Positions 8,225 to 17,163 of a stretch of 64,000 bases of DNA are shown piece by piece; within the stretch, counting starts at the first letter, position 1, and each line of letters opens with the position of its first letter. This DNA is from Betaproteobacteria bacterium. GTDB lineage: Bacteria > Pseudomonadota > Gammaproteobacteria > Burkholderiales > Rhodocyclaceae. The position numbers and the translations under genes are program-made. The notes beneath the pieces are model-generated. The model was not told where the DNA came from. It saw only the letters and a list, made by a program, of their open reading frames with translations, and did no database searches. The stretch covers positions 1-64,000 of the forward strand of contig JACQYB010000005.1 of assembly GCA_016208415.1 (NCBI GenBank). The letters run 5' to 3'.

Positions 8225-8868
8225 ACGCCGCCCCGGGTGCAGCCGGTGCCATGGGAACATCTGCCGCCGCCGGGCTACTGGCCTGCAGGGCCTGCGGCCA
8301 GTTGAGCCGCCGCCCCGCCGCCGACGCGCCCTGCCGCTGCCCGCGCTGCGGCGCCCGGCTGCGCACCCGCAAGCCCCAGAGCGTGGCGCGCACCTGGGCC
8401 TACCTGGTGGCGGCGGCCATCCTCTACGTGCCGGCCAACATTCTGCCGGTGATGGAAACCCGCTCCCTGTTCGGCACCCAGAAGGACACCATCCTCAGCG
8501 GCGTGGCCTACCTATGGACGTCCGGCTCCCCGGAGCTGGCGGTGGTGGTGTTCGTGGCGAGCATCGTCGTGCCGCTGCTGAAGATGGGCGCCCTGGGCTA
8601 CCTGGCGTGGACGGTGCAGCGCGGCGCGGCGCGGCGCCGTCACGAGCGCAGCCGCCTCTTCCGCCTGGTGGAAGCGGTGGGCCACTGGTCCATGCTGGAC
8701 ATCTTCGTGGTGGCGCTGATGGCGGCGCTGGTGCGCCTGCGGGTGCTGGCCGAGATCGAGGCCGGACCCGGCGCCGCCGCCTTCGGCGCGGTGGTGGTGC
8801 TGACCATGCTGGCAGCCATGAGCTTCGATGCACGCCTGATCTGGGACCACGGACGACATCATGACTGA
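8221..8868 (+). CDS. pqiA: PqiA-family inner-membrane protein, second half
   Basis: 215 residues. Zinc ribbon CRACGQ and CRCPRCG near residues 22-42, then four membrane segments, including WAYLVAAAILYVPANILPV and IFVVALMAALVRLRVL. It corresponds to the second PqiA/LetA module. The ATG at 8221 overlaps the stop of the first half, and its own stop overlaps the start of pqiB, so the four pqi genes form a tightly coupled operon. Confidence 0.88.
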   Translation: MNAAPGAAGAMGTSAAAGLLACRACGQLSRRPAADAPCRCPRCGARLRTRKPQSVARTWAYLVAAAILYVPANILPVMETRSLFGTQKDTILSGVAYLWTSGSPELAVVVFVASIVVPLLKMGALGYLAWTVQRGAARRRHERSRLFRLVEAVGHWSMLDIFVVALMAALVRLRVLAEIEAGPGAAAFGAVVVLTMLAAMSFDARLIWDHGRHHD

Positions 8869-10510
8869 CCAGCCTCCCCCGCCCCCGCGCCCCGCCCTGC
8901 CCGACGACATCCCCGAGCCGCTGCTGGAGAGCCGCCGCCCCTGGCTGCCGTCGCTGGTGTGGGCCATCCCCATCCTGGCGGCGCTGATCGGCATCTCGCT
9001 GGTGGTGCAGGTGCTGATGGCGCGCGGCCCCACCATCACCATCAGTTTCGCCAGCGCCGAGGGCATCGAACCCGGCAAGACCAAGGTGAAGTTTCGCGAG
9101 GTGGACATCGGCGAAGTGCGCACCGTGCGGCTCGCGCAAGACGGCGCCCGCATCGTGGCGACGGTGGAACTGACCAAGGAGGCGACGCGCTTCGCCGTCG
9201 ATGACAGCCGCTTCTGGGTGGTGCGCCCGCGCCTGGCCGGCGGCGGCATCTCGGGGCTGGGCACGCTGGTGTCGGGCGCCTACATCGGCGTGGATGGCGG
9301 CAAGTCCGAAGAACGGCGGCGCGAATTTGCCGGCCTGGACGAGCCTCCGGTGGTGCCCGCCGACGTGCCCGGCCGCAGCTACGTGCTGCGGGCCGACGAC
9401 CTCGGCTCCCTGGACATCGGCTCACCCATCTTCCACCGCCGCGTGCAGGTAGGCCAGGTTACCGGCTTCACCCTGGCGCCGGACGGCAGCGACGTCAGTC
9501 TGCGCATTTTCGTCAAGGCGCCCCACGACCGGCTGATCGGCCCCAACACCCGTTTCTGGCATGCCAGCGGCGTGGACCTGAGCCTGGATGCGGGGGGCGT
9601 CAAGGTCAACACCCAGTCCCTGGCGGCGGTGCTGCTGGGCGGCATCGCCTTCGCCAACCCGCCCGACGCCACCGTTGCCGAGCCAGCCCCCGCCGAGACC
9701 TCCTTCGCCCTGGCGCGCGACGAAACCCGGGCCATGAAGGCGCCCGATGGCGAGCCCGTGGTGGCGGTGTTGCGCTTCAACCAGTCGGTGCGCGGGCTGG
9801 TAGCCGGCGCGCCGGTGGATTTCCGCGGCGTGGTGCTGGGCTCGGTGCGCTCGGTAAACCTGGATTTCAACCGCCAGCGGCGCGAATTCGCCGCCACGGT
9901 GGTGGCCGAGCTGTTTCCCGCGCGGCTGGCGCGCGGTGCCGACAGCCCCATCACCGGGGGCGACCCGCGCCAGCGCGCCGAGCTGCTCTCGCACCTGATC
10001 CGCCGCGGCCTGCGGGCGCAACTGCGCACCGGCAACCTGCTCACCGGCCAGCTCTACGTGGCGCTGGATTTCTTTCCGCGGGCGGCGCCGGTCCAGGCGG
10101 ACGTCACCGCCCGCCCGCTGGAACTGCCCACCGTCCCCGGCGACCTGGAGGAACTGCAGCAGCGCCTGGCCGACATCATCAACAAGCTGGACAAGGTGCC
10201 CTTCGATGCCATCGGCGCCGACCTGCGCCAGGTCCTCGCCTCCATGGATGCCACCCTGAAGCGTGCCGAAGCCCTGGCCGCCCGCCTGGACGCCGAGCTG
10301 ATGCCGGAGGTGCGCAGTTCCCTGGCCGAACTGCGCCGCACCCTGGGCAGCGCCGGGTCGGTGCTGGCCGACGACGCCCCGCTGCAGCAGGAGGCCCGCG
10401 AGAGCCTGCGCGAACTCTCCGCCGCCGCGCGCGCGCTGCGCGCCCTCACCGACACCCTGGAGCACCAGCCCGAGTCCCTGCTGCGGGGCAAATCCGGAGA
10501 TCCGAAGTGA
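8861..10510 (+). CDS. pqiB: PqiB/MCE-domain lipid-transport protein
   Basis: 549 residues. One N-terminal membrane anchor (about residues 30-52, LVWAIPILAALIGISLVVQV) is followed by three MCE domains, at about 55-115, 165-225 and 300-360. A C-terminal helical region follows (about 430-530) with the coiled-coil stretch EELQQRLADIINKLDKV. MCE proteins of this architecture assemble into hexameric rings and tubes that span the periplasm and carry phospholipids. Three MCE domains match PqiB; LetB has seven. Confidence 0.92.
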   Translation: MTDQPPPPPRPALPDDIPEPLLESRRPWLPSLVWAIPILAALIGISLVVQVLMARGPTITISFASAEGIEPGKTKVKFREVDIGEVRTVRLAQDGARIVATVELTKEATRFAVDDSRFWVVRPRLAGGGISGLGTLVSGAYIGVDGGKSEERRREFAGLDEPPVVPADVPGRSYVLRADDLGSLDIGSPIFHRRVQVGQVTGFTLAPDGSDVSLRIFVKAPHDRLIGPNTRFWHASGVDLSLDAGGVKVNTQSLAAVLLGGIAFANPPDATVAEPAPAETSFALARDETRAMKAPDGEPVVAVLRFNQSVRGLVAGAPVDFRGVVLGSVRSVNLDFNRQRREFAATVVAELFPARLARGADSPITGGDPRQRAELLSHLIRRGLRAQLRTGNLLTGQLYVALDFFPRAAPVQADVTARPLELPTVPGDLEELQQRLADIINKLDKVPFDAIGADLRQVLASMDATLKRAEALAARLDAELMPEVRSSLAELRRTLGSAGSVLADDAPLQQEARESLRELSAAARALRALTDTLEHQPESLLRGKSGDPK

Positions 10511-11136
10511 TGCGTCCGACCTACCCCGCGCCGCTGTCGCGGATCGCACCCCTGCTGCTGACGGCCCTGCTGGCGGCGGCCTGCGGAACCTCGCCGGCGG
10601 TGCGCTACCACACCCTGTCTTCCGGCGTCCAGGCGCAGCCCGCCGGCGCCCCTGCCATGCTGGTGGAGATTCTCCCGGTGCGCGTGCCCCCGGCGCTGGA
10701 CCGGCCCCAGGTCGCCATGACCGGCGCCACGCCCGGTCGTCTGGACCTGCGCGAAACCGACCGCTGGGCCGCGCCCCTGTCGGAGGAAGTCCGCCACGCG
10801 CTCGCCAGCGCCCTGTGGCGGGAACGCCGCGCCGCCGACGTATCGCGGGTAGCCAGCGCTGGAGGATCGGTGCCGCGGCTACGCCTGTCGATGGCACTGG
10901 AGTCGTTCGACGCCGGCCCCGGCCCGCAGGCTACGCTGGCTGCCCTATGGAGTCTGCGCCGCCTGCCCGATGGCGCGCCGCTGACCTGTCGCAGCCTGGT
11001 GCGTGCCGACCTGGGCGGCGCCGGCGCAGACGCTGCCGTGGCGGCCCTGGCCCGGACGGTGGATCGGCTCGGGCAGGAAATCGCGGCCGCGCTGGGCGGC
11101 ATGGACGGGGATCCTGCACGCTGCCCGGTCGACTGA
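10507..11136 (+). CDS. pqiC: PqiC-type outer-membrane lipoprotein (DUF330/ABC-type auxiliary)
   Basis: 209 residues. The signal sequence ends in a lipobox LLAAAC at about residues 20-25, so the mature protein should be a lipoprotein. The body resembles the PqiC family, which caps the MCE tube at the outer membrane. The start is a GTG at 10507 overlapping the pqiB stop, with an ATG directly after it; either fits. It ends the pqi operon; the next gene follows 203 bp later with its own promoter. Confidence 0.85.
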   Translation: MMRPTYPAPLSRIAPLLLTALLAAACGTSPAVRYHTLSSGVQAQPAGAPAMLVEILPVRVPPALDRPQVAMTGATPGRLDLRETDRWAAPLSEEVRHALASALWRERRAADVSRVASAGGSVPRLRLSMALESFDAGPGPQATLAALWSLRRLPDGAPLTCRSLVRADLGGAGADAAVAALARTVDRLGQEIAAALGGMDGDPARCPVD

Positions 11137-11303
11137 ACAGGATATCTCGCCCTTTCAATTGGGTCGCGCGACCCAACGACGAGTTGTTCGATCACCGCCC
11201 TGGCTTCGCGCCGTAACCCCCGCGCGAGCTGCCCGCATCCCGCGTTGGGGCACGGGCTGCCGCGCTCCTCCTCCCCTGCATGCGTCGAACCCGACACGGG
11301 CCG

Positions 11304-11331
11304 TTGACAATACTCTAACGTCCGTTAGACT
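11304..11331 (+). promoter_or_regulatory. Promoter of the ArsR-rhodanese operon; predicted leaderless
   Basis: A perfect -35 TTGACA (11304-11309), a 16-bp spacer and a -10 TAGACT (11326-11331). Transcription would start at about 11338-11340, at or next to the ATG at 11340, and there is no Shine-Dalgarno sequence. The first gene may therefore be translated from a leaderless mRNA. Confidence 0.55.
11314..11329. promoter_or_regulatory. Operator palindrome inside the promoter
   Basis: TCTAACG-TC-CGTTAGA is a perfect inverted repeat with 7-bp arms lying in the spacer and reaching into the -10. The position is ideal for repression, most simply by the ArsR-type product of the gene that starts 10 bp downstream. 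Confidence 0.6.
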
Positions 11332-11339
11332 GTCCGGCC

Positions 11340-12011
11340 ATGAACCCGCGAAAAACCCGTGATCTCCTCTACGAGCAGGTAGCGCGCATCGGCCGGGCCG
11401 TGTCCAGCCCCAAGCGCCTCGAACTGCTGGATCTGCTCTCCCAGGGCGAGATGACCGTGGACATGCTCGCCGGCAAGGCGTGCATCGACACCAAGCTGGC
11501 CAGCGCCCACCTCAAGGTGCTGAAAGAGGCGCGGCTGGTGGAGTCGCGACGTGAGGGACGATTCATCGTCCATCGCCTCACCGGAGCCGACGTCAGCCAT
11601 CTGTGGATGGGACTGCGGTCGGTGGCCGAGGAGCATCTGGTGGAGCTGCGCCTGGCCCTGGACCAGATCATTTCCGCCCCGGAGCGCCTCACCGGGGAAA
11701 CCCGCCTCGGCCTGCTGGAGCGGGCGCGCGCCGGCGAGGTCATCGTCATCGATGTTCGCCCGGAGGAGGAATTCCGCGCCGGCCATCTGCCCTTCGCACG
11801 CTCCATGCCGCTCATGGAGATCGAGCGCCGGCTGGCCGAGTTGCCGGCCGACAAGGAAGTGGTGGCCTACTGCCGCGGCCCGTTCTGCCTGATGTCGGGC
11901 GAGGCGGTGCGGCGGCTGCGCAGCAAGGGCTTGAACGCCCGCAAGATCGCCGACGGCGTGGTCGAGTGGGCGGCGGGCGGCCTGCCGCTGGAAGCCACGC
12001 CGGAGGAATGA
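11340..12011 (+). CDS. ArsR-family regulator fused to a rhodanese domain
   Basis: 223 residues. Residues 1-95 form an ArsR winged helix (SSPKRLELLDLLSQGEMTVD, then ASAHLKVLKEARLVESRREG). Residues about 120-215 are a rhodanese domain with the active-site loop CRGPFC near 180. Rhodaneses carry persulfide on the loop Cys, so the fusion suggests a repressor that senses reactive sulfur. One Cys (GKACIDTK) lies in the DNA-binding half, so a second redox site is possible. It heads an operon with a DsrE protein and an RND exporter, and probably autoregulates through the overlapping palindrome. Confidence 0.88.
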   Translation: MNPRKTRDLLYEQVARIGRAVSSPKRLELLDLLSQGEMTVDMLAGKACIDTKLASAHLKVLKEARLVESRREGRFIVHRLTGADVSHLWMGLRSVAEEHLVELRLALDQIISAPERLTGETRLGLLERARAGEVIVIDVRPEEEFRAGHLPFARSMPLMEIERRLAELPADKEVVAYCRGPFCLMSGEAVRRLRSKGLNARKIADGVVEWAAGGLPLEATPEE

Positions 12012-12043
12012 GTTCTGGTTCAACACACCCTGGGGAGATCACC

Positions 12044-12397
12044 ATGCAGCGCTACCTGTTCATTCTCAACGACCCGCCGTACGGCACCGAGCGTAGCTAC
12101 AACGCCCTGCGCCTGGCCCGATCCACGCTCAAGGGCGGGGAGGTCGAGGTCAAAGTCTTTCTCATCGGCGACGCGGCGGCCTGCGCCAAGAGCGGGCAGA
12201 AGGTTCCCCCGGGCTACTACAACATCGGCGACATGCTGGGCATGGTGCTGCGCGCCGGCGGCGAGGTCGGCGTCTGCGGCACCTGCATCGACGCCCGCGG
12301 CATCCCGGCCACCGAACTGGTGGACGGTGCCGTGCGGGGCACCATGGACATGCTGACCGAATGGACCCGCGCCGCCGACAAGATCCTCGTCTTCTGA
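12044..12397 (+). CDS. DsrE-family sulfur-relay protein
   Basis: 117 residues. The fold signature MQRYLFILNDPPYGTERSYN, the downstream VKVFLIGDAAACA and GEVGVCGTCIDARGI match DsrE/DsrF-like proteins. The Cys pair in VCGTC (near residue 78) is the likely persulfide-carrying site. A good ribosome site (GGGGAG) lies 8 bp before the ATG. It stands between a rhodanese regulator and an exporter, so it may pass sulfane sulfur or report its level. It is not part of a DsrEFH trio. Confidence 0.85.
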   Translation: MQRYLFILNDPPYGTERSYNALRLARSTLKGGEVEVKVFLIGDAAACAKSGQKVPPGYYNIGDMLGMVLRAGGEVGVCGTCIDARGIPATELVDGAVRGTMDMLTEWTRAADKILVF

Positions 12398-12422
12398 ATT
12401 CCTCCATTCGAGGGAGCACGCC

Positions 12423-14753
12423 ATGAACAAGATCTCTCTGGTGGAATTCTCCATCCGCCGGCCGAAGCTGGTGCTGCTGGTGGCCGGACTGCTGACCCTG
12501 CTGTTCCTCACCCAGTTTCCGAAGATCCGCACCGACACCAATCCGAAGCACATGCTGCCGGAAACCTCCGACGTGCGGGTGTGGAACGATCAGGTGGACA
12601 AGACCTTCGCGCTCTACGAGGACACCATCGTCGTCGGCGTGGAGAACGACGCAGGCGTGCTGAACAAGGACACCCTCGGCCGCATCGCCCGCGTCACCGA
12701 TGCGATTCTCGGCCTCGACGGTGTCGCCAGCCGCGATGTCAACGGCTTCACCACCATCACCAACGTCACTGCCGAAGAAGGCACCCTGAAGGTCGGCCCG
12801 CTGATGCCGGCCGCACCCAGGACGGACGCCGAGGTGGAAGACCTCAAGAAGGCGCTCTTCGGCAACCCGCTGTTCATCAACCGCATCATCTCGCAGGACG
12901 GCAAGACCACCGCCATCTACGTGCCCCTGGAGAAGGGCGCCAACGGCGCGGAGATCGCCGACAAGATGCGCGACATCGTGGCGAAGGAGAAGGGCTCCGA
13001 GCGCTACTACATCGCCGGCGACCCGGTGGCGCGCGACACCTTCGGCGCCGAGATGTTCAAGCTGATGGCGATCTTCTCGCCGATCGCCGGCATGATCATG
13101 TTCGCGGCCATCCAGTTCATGTTCCGCAACCTGGCGCTCTCCGCGGCCATGATGGGCGTGTCGATGGTGGCGATCATCTGGAGCATCGGCCTGCTGGTCG
13201 GCGTCGGCTTCCCGGTGCACATCATGAGTTCCATGGCGCCGGTGTTCCTGATGGCCATCGCCACCGACAGCATCCACATCTTCAACGAGTTCTATTTCCG
13301 CTACCGGGAGCGCGGCGACAAGCTGACGGCGATCCGCGAGACCATGGCCGCCGTCAGCCGGCCGGTGCGCTTCACGGCGCTGGCCACGGCCGCCGGCTTC
13401 GCGGTGATGCTGTTCATGAACATCATTCCCGTGCAGGTATTCGGCGGCCTGATCGCCTTCGGCACAGTGGTGCTGCGCCTGCTCTCCTTCAGCTTCATCC
13501 CGGCGGTGCTCACCTTCCTGCGCGAAGACAAGCTCGCGGGCAAGGCCGAGGATGCGACCGAGGACCGCACGGCGCGTGTCCTCGGGCGCCTGGGCAGCTT
13601 CGGTGCCACCCGGCCGGGGCTGACGGTGGCGGTTACGGCCGCGCTGCTGGCCGTCTCCGTCTGGGGTGTCACCAAGATCCACGTCAACAACAACCTGGTG
13701 GCCTGGTTCAAGGCGGACAGCGAAATCCGCGTCGCCGACACGGCCATGAACCGCGCGCTCGGGGGCACCTCGCTCGGCTACGTGGTGGTCGAGTCGAAGG
13801 AGGCCGACTTCATGAAGCGCCCCGAGGCCATGCGCTGGATCGAAGGCCTGCAGCGCCACCTGGAAACCCTGCCGGTGGTGGGCAAGACCTTCTCCGTGGC
13901 CGACTACGTGAAGCGCATCAACCGCGTGCTGCACGACGACGACGCCAGGTTCGACACCGTGCCGGACACGCAAGAGGGCGTCGGCCAGTACCTGTTCCTG
14001 TTCAGCATGTCGGCCAAGCCCTCGGACCTGGACAACGTGATCGATCCGGCCTCGACCAAGGCCAACCTGTGGGTGCAGATGAAGACCTGGGACGCCGACG
14101 CGATGCGCACCGTGATCGCCGCCACGCAGGACTACCACAAGTCCCATCCCCTGGCAGCGACTGTGAAGCCGGCGGGCATCGGCTACTTCAACCTGGTGTG
14201 GAACGAGGAGGTGCTGGGCGATCTGGTGCTGGGCTTCAGCCTGGCCCTGGCGGTGGTGTTCGTCATCCTGGCGCTGGATTTCCGCTCCTTCAAATGGGCG
14301 CTGGTCGCCTATGTGCCGCTGCTGTTCACCATCCTGCTCATCTACGGCGTCGTCGGTTTCGTCGGCAAGGACTTCGACATGCCCCTGTCGGTGATGAGCA
14401 CCCTGTCGCTGGGCATGGCGGTGGACTTCGCCATCCACTTCGTCAGCCGCTTCCGCCAGCGGCGCGAGGAAGCCGGCACCGACGAGACGGTGGAGCAAAG
14501 CCTCGCCTGGACGGCGGCGCGGCCGGGCAAGGGCATCATGCGCAACGCGCTGCTGTTCGCCGCCGCCTTTTCCGTGATGATGGCCGCGCCGCTCACGCCC
14601 TACGTGGCGGTGGGCGCCTTCATCGTTTCCATGATGCTGCTCTCGGCCCTGCTCACCCTGCTGCTGCTGCCGGCGCTGGTGATGCTGGCGCGGCGCTGGC
14701 TGGTGCCTGAGCAGGCCGCACCCGCGGCGCAATTGGCCGCGGCCCAGTCCTGA
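12423..14753 (+). CDS. RND/MMPL-family exporter
   Basis: 776 residues. A first membrane segment (KLVLLVAGLLTLLFLT) is followed by a periplasmic domain of about 170 residues, five membrane helices, a second periplasmic domain (about 420-590) and five more helices. This is the twofold RND layout of the MMPL/HpnN type, without the size of AcrB-like drug pumps. Such exporters often work with a LolA-like periplasmic protein and an outer-membrane barrel, and both follow here. The cargo is unknown; lipid or sulfur-compound export is possible given the neighbours. Confidence 0.88.
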   Translation: MNKISLVEFSIRRPKLVLLVAGLLTLLFLTQFPKIRTDTNPKHMLPETSDVRVWNDQVDKTFALYEDTIVVGVENDAGVLNKDTLGRIARVTDAILGLDGVASRDVNGFTTITNVTAEEGTLKVGPLMPAAPRTDAEVEDLKKALFGNPLFINRIISQDGKTTAIYVPLEKGANGAEIADKMRDIVAKEKGSERYYIAGDPVARDTFGAEMFKLMAIFSPIAGMIMFAAIQFMFRNLALSAAMMGVSMVAIIWSIGLLVGVGFPVHIMSSMAPVFLMAIATDSIHIFNEFYFRYRERGDKLTAIRETMAAVSRPVRFTALATAAGFAVMLFMNIIPVQVFGGLIAFGTVVLRLLSFSFIPAVLTFLREDKLAGKAEDATEDRTARVLGRLGSFGATRPGLTVAVTAALLAVSVWGVTKIHVNNNLVAWFKADSEIRVADTAMNRALGGTSLGYVVVESKEADFMKRPEAMRWIEGLQRHLETLPVVGKTFSVADYVKRINRVLHDDDARFDTVPDTQEGVGQYLFLFSMSAKPSDLDNVIDPASTKANLWVQMKTWDADAMRTVIAATQDYHKSHPLAATVKPAGIGYFNLVWNEEVLGDLVLGFSLALAVVFVILALDFRSFKWALVAYVPLLFTILLIYGVVGFVGKDFDMPLSVMSTLSLGMAVDFAIHFVSRFRQRREEAGTDETVEQSLAWTAARPGKGIMRNALLFAAAFSVMMAAPLTPYVAVGAFIVSMMLLSALLTLLLLPALVMLARRWLVPEQAAPAAQLAAAQS

Positions 14754-14765
14754 AGGAGAAATCAG

Positions 14766-15554
14766 ATGAAACGCATTTTGATCGCCGCATTCGCCGCCCT
14801 TATTCCCCTGCTGGCCTGGGCCCAGTCGGGCGAAGAGGTCATGAAGAAATCCCAGGCCGCCTTCCTCTACCCGGGCAAGGATTTCAAGGCCCGCGTGCTC
14901 ATGAAGCTCATCAACAAGGACGGCCAGGAGCGCGTGCGCGAGCTGACCATGCTGCGCAAGAACGGCGGCGAGCCTGGCGGCGAACAGAAGTACTTCATGT
15001 ACTTCTTCCAGCCGGCGGACGTGAAGGACATGAGCTTCATGACCTACAAGTACCCGGCGAAGGACGACGACCGCTGGATGTTCATCCCGGCGGTGAACAT
15101 GGTCAAACGCATCGCCGCCCAGGACAAGCGCTCCAGCTTCGTCGGCTCGGACTTCACCTACGAGGACGTGTCGGGTCGCGATATCGAGGACGACAACCAC
15201 GCCATCGAACGCGAGGAGAAGGTGGGCAGTCGCGATTGCTACGTGGTCAAGAGCACGCCCAAGGCGGGCGACGCCGACTTCGGCCACAAGCTCACCTGGG
15301 TGGACAAGGCGAACTTCCTGCCGCTGAAGGAGGAGCAGTACGACCGCAAGGGCGCCCGCTACAAGGAATTCACCGCCAACGAGGTGGCCGACGTCAAGGG
15401 CTTCCCGACGGTGGTCAGGCGCACCATGAAGAACCTGCAGACCGGGCACCGGACCGAGGTGGCGTACTCCAGGACCGAATACGACCTGGGCCTGGACGAC
15501 GGCCTGTTCTCCGAGCGCTACCTGCGCCAGCCGCCGCGCAAGTGGGTGGATTGA
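14766..15554 (+). CDS. LolA-like outer-membrane lipoprotein-sorting protein
   Basis: 262 residues with a signal peptide (MKRILIAAFAALIPLLAWAQ, cleavage after AWA). The body matches the LolA-like family that typically sits beside MMPL exporters: YFMYFFQPADVKDMSFMTYK, SFVGSDFTYEDV and a C-terminal TEYDLGLDDGLFSERYLR. It likely shuttles a hydrophobic cargo across the periplasm for the RND protein. It starts 12 bp after the exporter stop with GAAGGAG as ribosome site. Confidence 0.85.
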   Translation: MKRILIAAFAALIPLLAWAQSGEEVMKKSQAAFLYPGKDFKARVLMKLINKDGQERVRELTMLRKNGGEPGGEQKYFMYFFQPADVKDMSFMTYKYPAKDDDRWMFIPAVNMVKRIAAQDKRSSFVGSDFTYEDVSGRDIEDDNHAIEREEKVGSRDCYVVKSTPKAGDADFGHKLTWVDKANFLPLKEEQYDRKGARYKEFTANEVADVKGFPTVVRRTMKNLQTGHRTEVAYSRTEYDLGLDDGLFSERYLRQPPRKWVD

Positions 15555-15560
15555 GGTGAA

Positions 15561-15628
15561 CCGCCCCCACGCTCGCTTCGTTCGCTGCCCCCCGAGGGGG
15601 CGCAGTCCCCTTGTGGCGGCCCGGCGGG
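15561..15628 (+). repeat. Dispersed GC-rich repeat, copy 2
   Basis: CGCCCCCACGCTCGCTTCGT, then a C6-GAG-G5 hairpin, then CTTGTGGCGGCCCGGCGGG. It lies between the LolA-like gene and the barrel gene, and the barrel frame is open through it from a GTG at 15556. Confidence 0.8.
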
Positions 15629-15633
15629 TACCG

Positions 15634-16854
15634 ATGCGTCCCAGCCTTGTCGTCCTGACCGGAACGCTGCTCGCCTCCGCCCCGGCGATGGCAGACGTGA
15701 GCTTCTCCGGCTTCCTGCAGCAGAACACCGCCTTCAACACCGTCACCGCCAATCCCGACGGACGCCACCAGAAGTGGCTGGAAGAGCGGGCGCAACTGAA
15801 GCTGGATGCCAGCCAGGGCCCCTGGCGGCTGCTGCTCAAGGGCGATGCGGCCTGGGACCACCTCGGCCGCCGGGACGAATCCGAGCTGCGCGAAGGCTAC
15901 GTGGATTACGCCACGGACAACTGGGACGTGCGCCTCGGCCGCCAGGTCATCACCTGGGGCCTGGGCGACCTGGTGTTCGTCAACGACGTCTTCCCCAAGG
16001 ACCACGAGGCGCTGTTCTCCGGCCGGCCGCTGGAATACCTGAAGCGCGGCGTGGATGCAGTGAAGCTGGGCGCCTATCCCGGCTTCGCCTCCTTCGAGCT
16101 GGTGCTGTCCCCCGAATTCCGCGCCAGCCGCATCCCCGACGCCCACCGCTTCCATCTCTACGATCCGATGCCGGCGGTCACCCACCGGGTCACCGAAAAG
16201 CCGGACCAGGGCGAAGCCGCCCTGCGCGTCTATCGTGACGTGGCGGGCTGGGACGCGGCACTCTACCTCTACCGCGGCTTTCACCGCACGCCGTCGATGC
16301 GCTCGGACAGCCCGACGGCGCCGACAACCGTCACCTTCTTCCACCCGAAGCTGAATGTGCTTGGCGCCAGCGCCTCGGGGCGCGTCGGCGAGGGGGTGCT
16401 GAGCCTGGAAGCGGCCCGCTACGACTCCCGCCAGGATCGCTCGGGCACGGACTTCTCCGTGCCCAACTCGCAAACCCGGCTCCTGGCCGGCTACCAGATC
16501 CAGCCCTGGGAGGATTTCACCCTGGGGCTGCAATACTACGCGGAAGTCATGCACGACTACGGCGCCTACCGCGACGCCCTGCCGGCGGGTTTCCCAGAGG
16601 AGAAGCGCCGGACCCACACCGTGACGGCGCGGCTCACCCAGTTCTTCCTGCACCAGACCCTGCGGTTGTCCCTGTTCGCCCTGCGCAACGCCAGCAACGG
16701 CGATTACTTCGTCAATCCCGAGCTGCGCTACAGCTTCACCGACCGCCTGTGGGGCGCGGTGGGCGCCAACCTCTTCGGCGGCAAGCCGTGGGGGCAGTTC
16801 GGCCAGCTTGCGCGCGATGACAACGTCTATCTTCAGATGCGTTACGAGTTCTAG
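15634..16854 (+). CDS. Outer-membrane beta-barrel protein of the RND operon
   Basis: 406 residues from MRPSLVVLTGTLLASAPAMA, a clear signal peptide cleaved before DVSFSG. Alternating strands continue to a C-terminal Phe (YLQMRYEF), as in outer-membrane barrels. Features such as WDVRLGRQVITWGLGD resemble DUF1302-like barrels found with MMPL exporters. The frame is open back to a GTG at 15556, but that stretch is the dispersed repeat, so the ATG at 15634 with its signal peptide is preferred. It likely forms the outer-membrane end of the RND/LolA-like system. Confidence 0.8.
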   Translation: MRPSLVVLTGTLLASAPAMADVSFSGFLQQNTAFNTVTANPDGRHQKWLEERAQLKLDASQGPWRLLLKGDAAWDHLGRRDESELREGYVDYATDNWDVRLGRQVITWGLGDLVFVNDVFPKDHEALFSGRPLEYLKRGVDAVKLGAYPGFASFELVLSPEFRASRIPDAHRFHLYDPMPAVTHRVTEKPDQGEAALRVYRDVAGWDAALYLYRGFHRTPSMRSDSPTAPTTVTFFHPKLNVLGASASGRVGEGVLSLEAARYDSRQDRSGTDFSVPNSQTRLLAGYQIQPWEDFTLGLQYYAEVMHDYGAYRDALPAGFPEEKRRTHTVTARLTQFFLHQTLRLSLFALRNASNGDYFVNPELRYSFTDRLWGAVGANLFGGKPWGQFGQLARDDNVYLQMRYEF

Positions 16855-16920
16855 GGTGCGGCGGCGGGTCGTGGCAGCCTGAAATTCCCCGCGCCGACCC
16901 TGGAGGGTTACCACGAATCG

Positions 16921-16950
16921 CAACGCGCAGCGGCCAACACTGGCGCGTTG
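16921..16950 (+). terminator. Hairpin after the RND operon
   Basis: CAACGCGC and GCGCGTTG form a perfect 8-bp stem with a 14-nt loop, 66 bp after the barrel gene. No U-tract follows, so it is a weak candidate terminator. The rest of 16855-17082 shows nothing recognisable. Confidence 0.35.
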
Positions 16951-17082
16951 TTGCCGCCTGGCTGGGAGCAAGCGACGCTGATTGCCCCGAGTCACTTGAT
17001 AGCGAAGTTCCCGGGCAAAATCGCCCAGGCATCATCCCAGGCCGAGAAGTCCAGGAGCGCGAAGAAGCCGAAATCGCTGGCT

Positions 17083-17121
17083 GGTATCCACTGGATACCG
17101 ATTGTGTATTTATTGGATACC
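17083..17121. promoter_or_regulatory. Operator repeats upstream of the antitoxin gene
   Basis: GGTATCC-ACT-GGATACC (17083-17099) is a perfect inverted repeat, and a third half-site GGATACC lies at 17115-17121. The spacing and the position 40-80 bp before the antitoxin ATG suit autoregulation by a ribbon-helix-helix antitoxin. Confidence 0.5.
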
Positions 17122-17163
17122 TCGTAAAATTTGGCATTCAATGACTACCCGAGTGAGGCCCGC

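Noticed and set aside
12162-15839. A 1225-codon open frame on the minus strand across the RND operon
   Set aside because: It lies antisense to four well-supported genes, is rich in His/Arg/Gly low-complexity sequence and is a typical result of high-GC codon bias.
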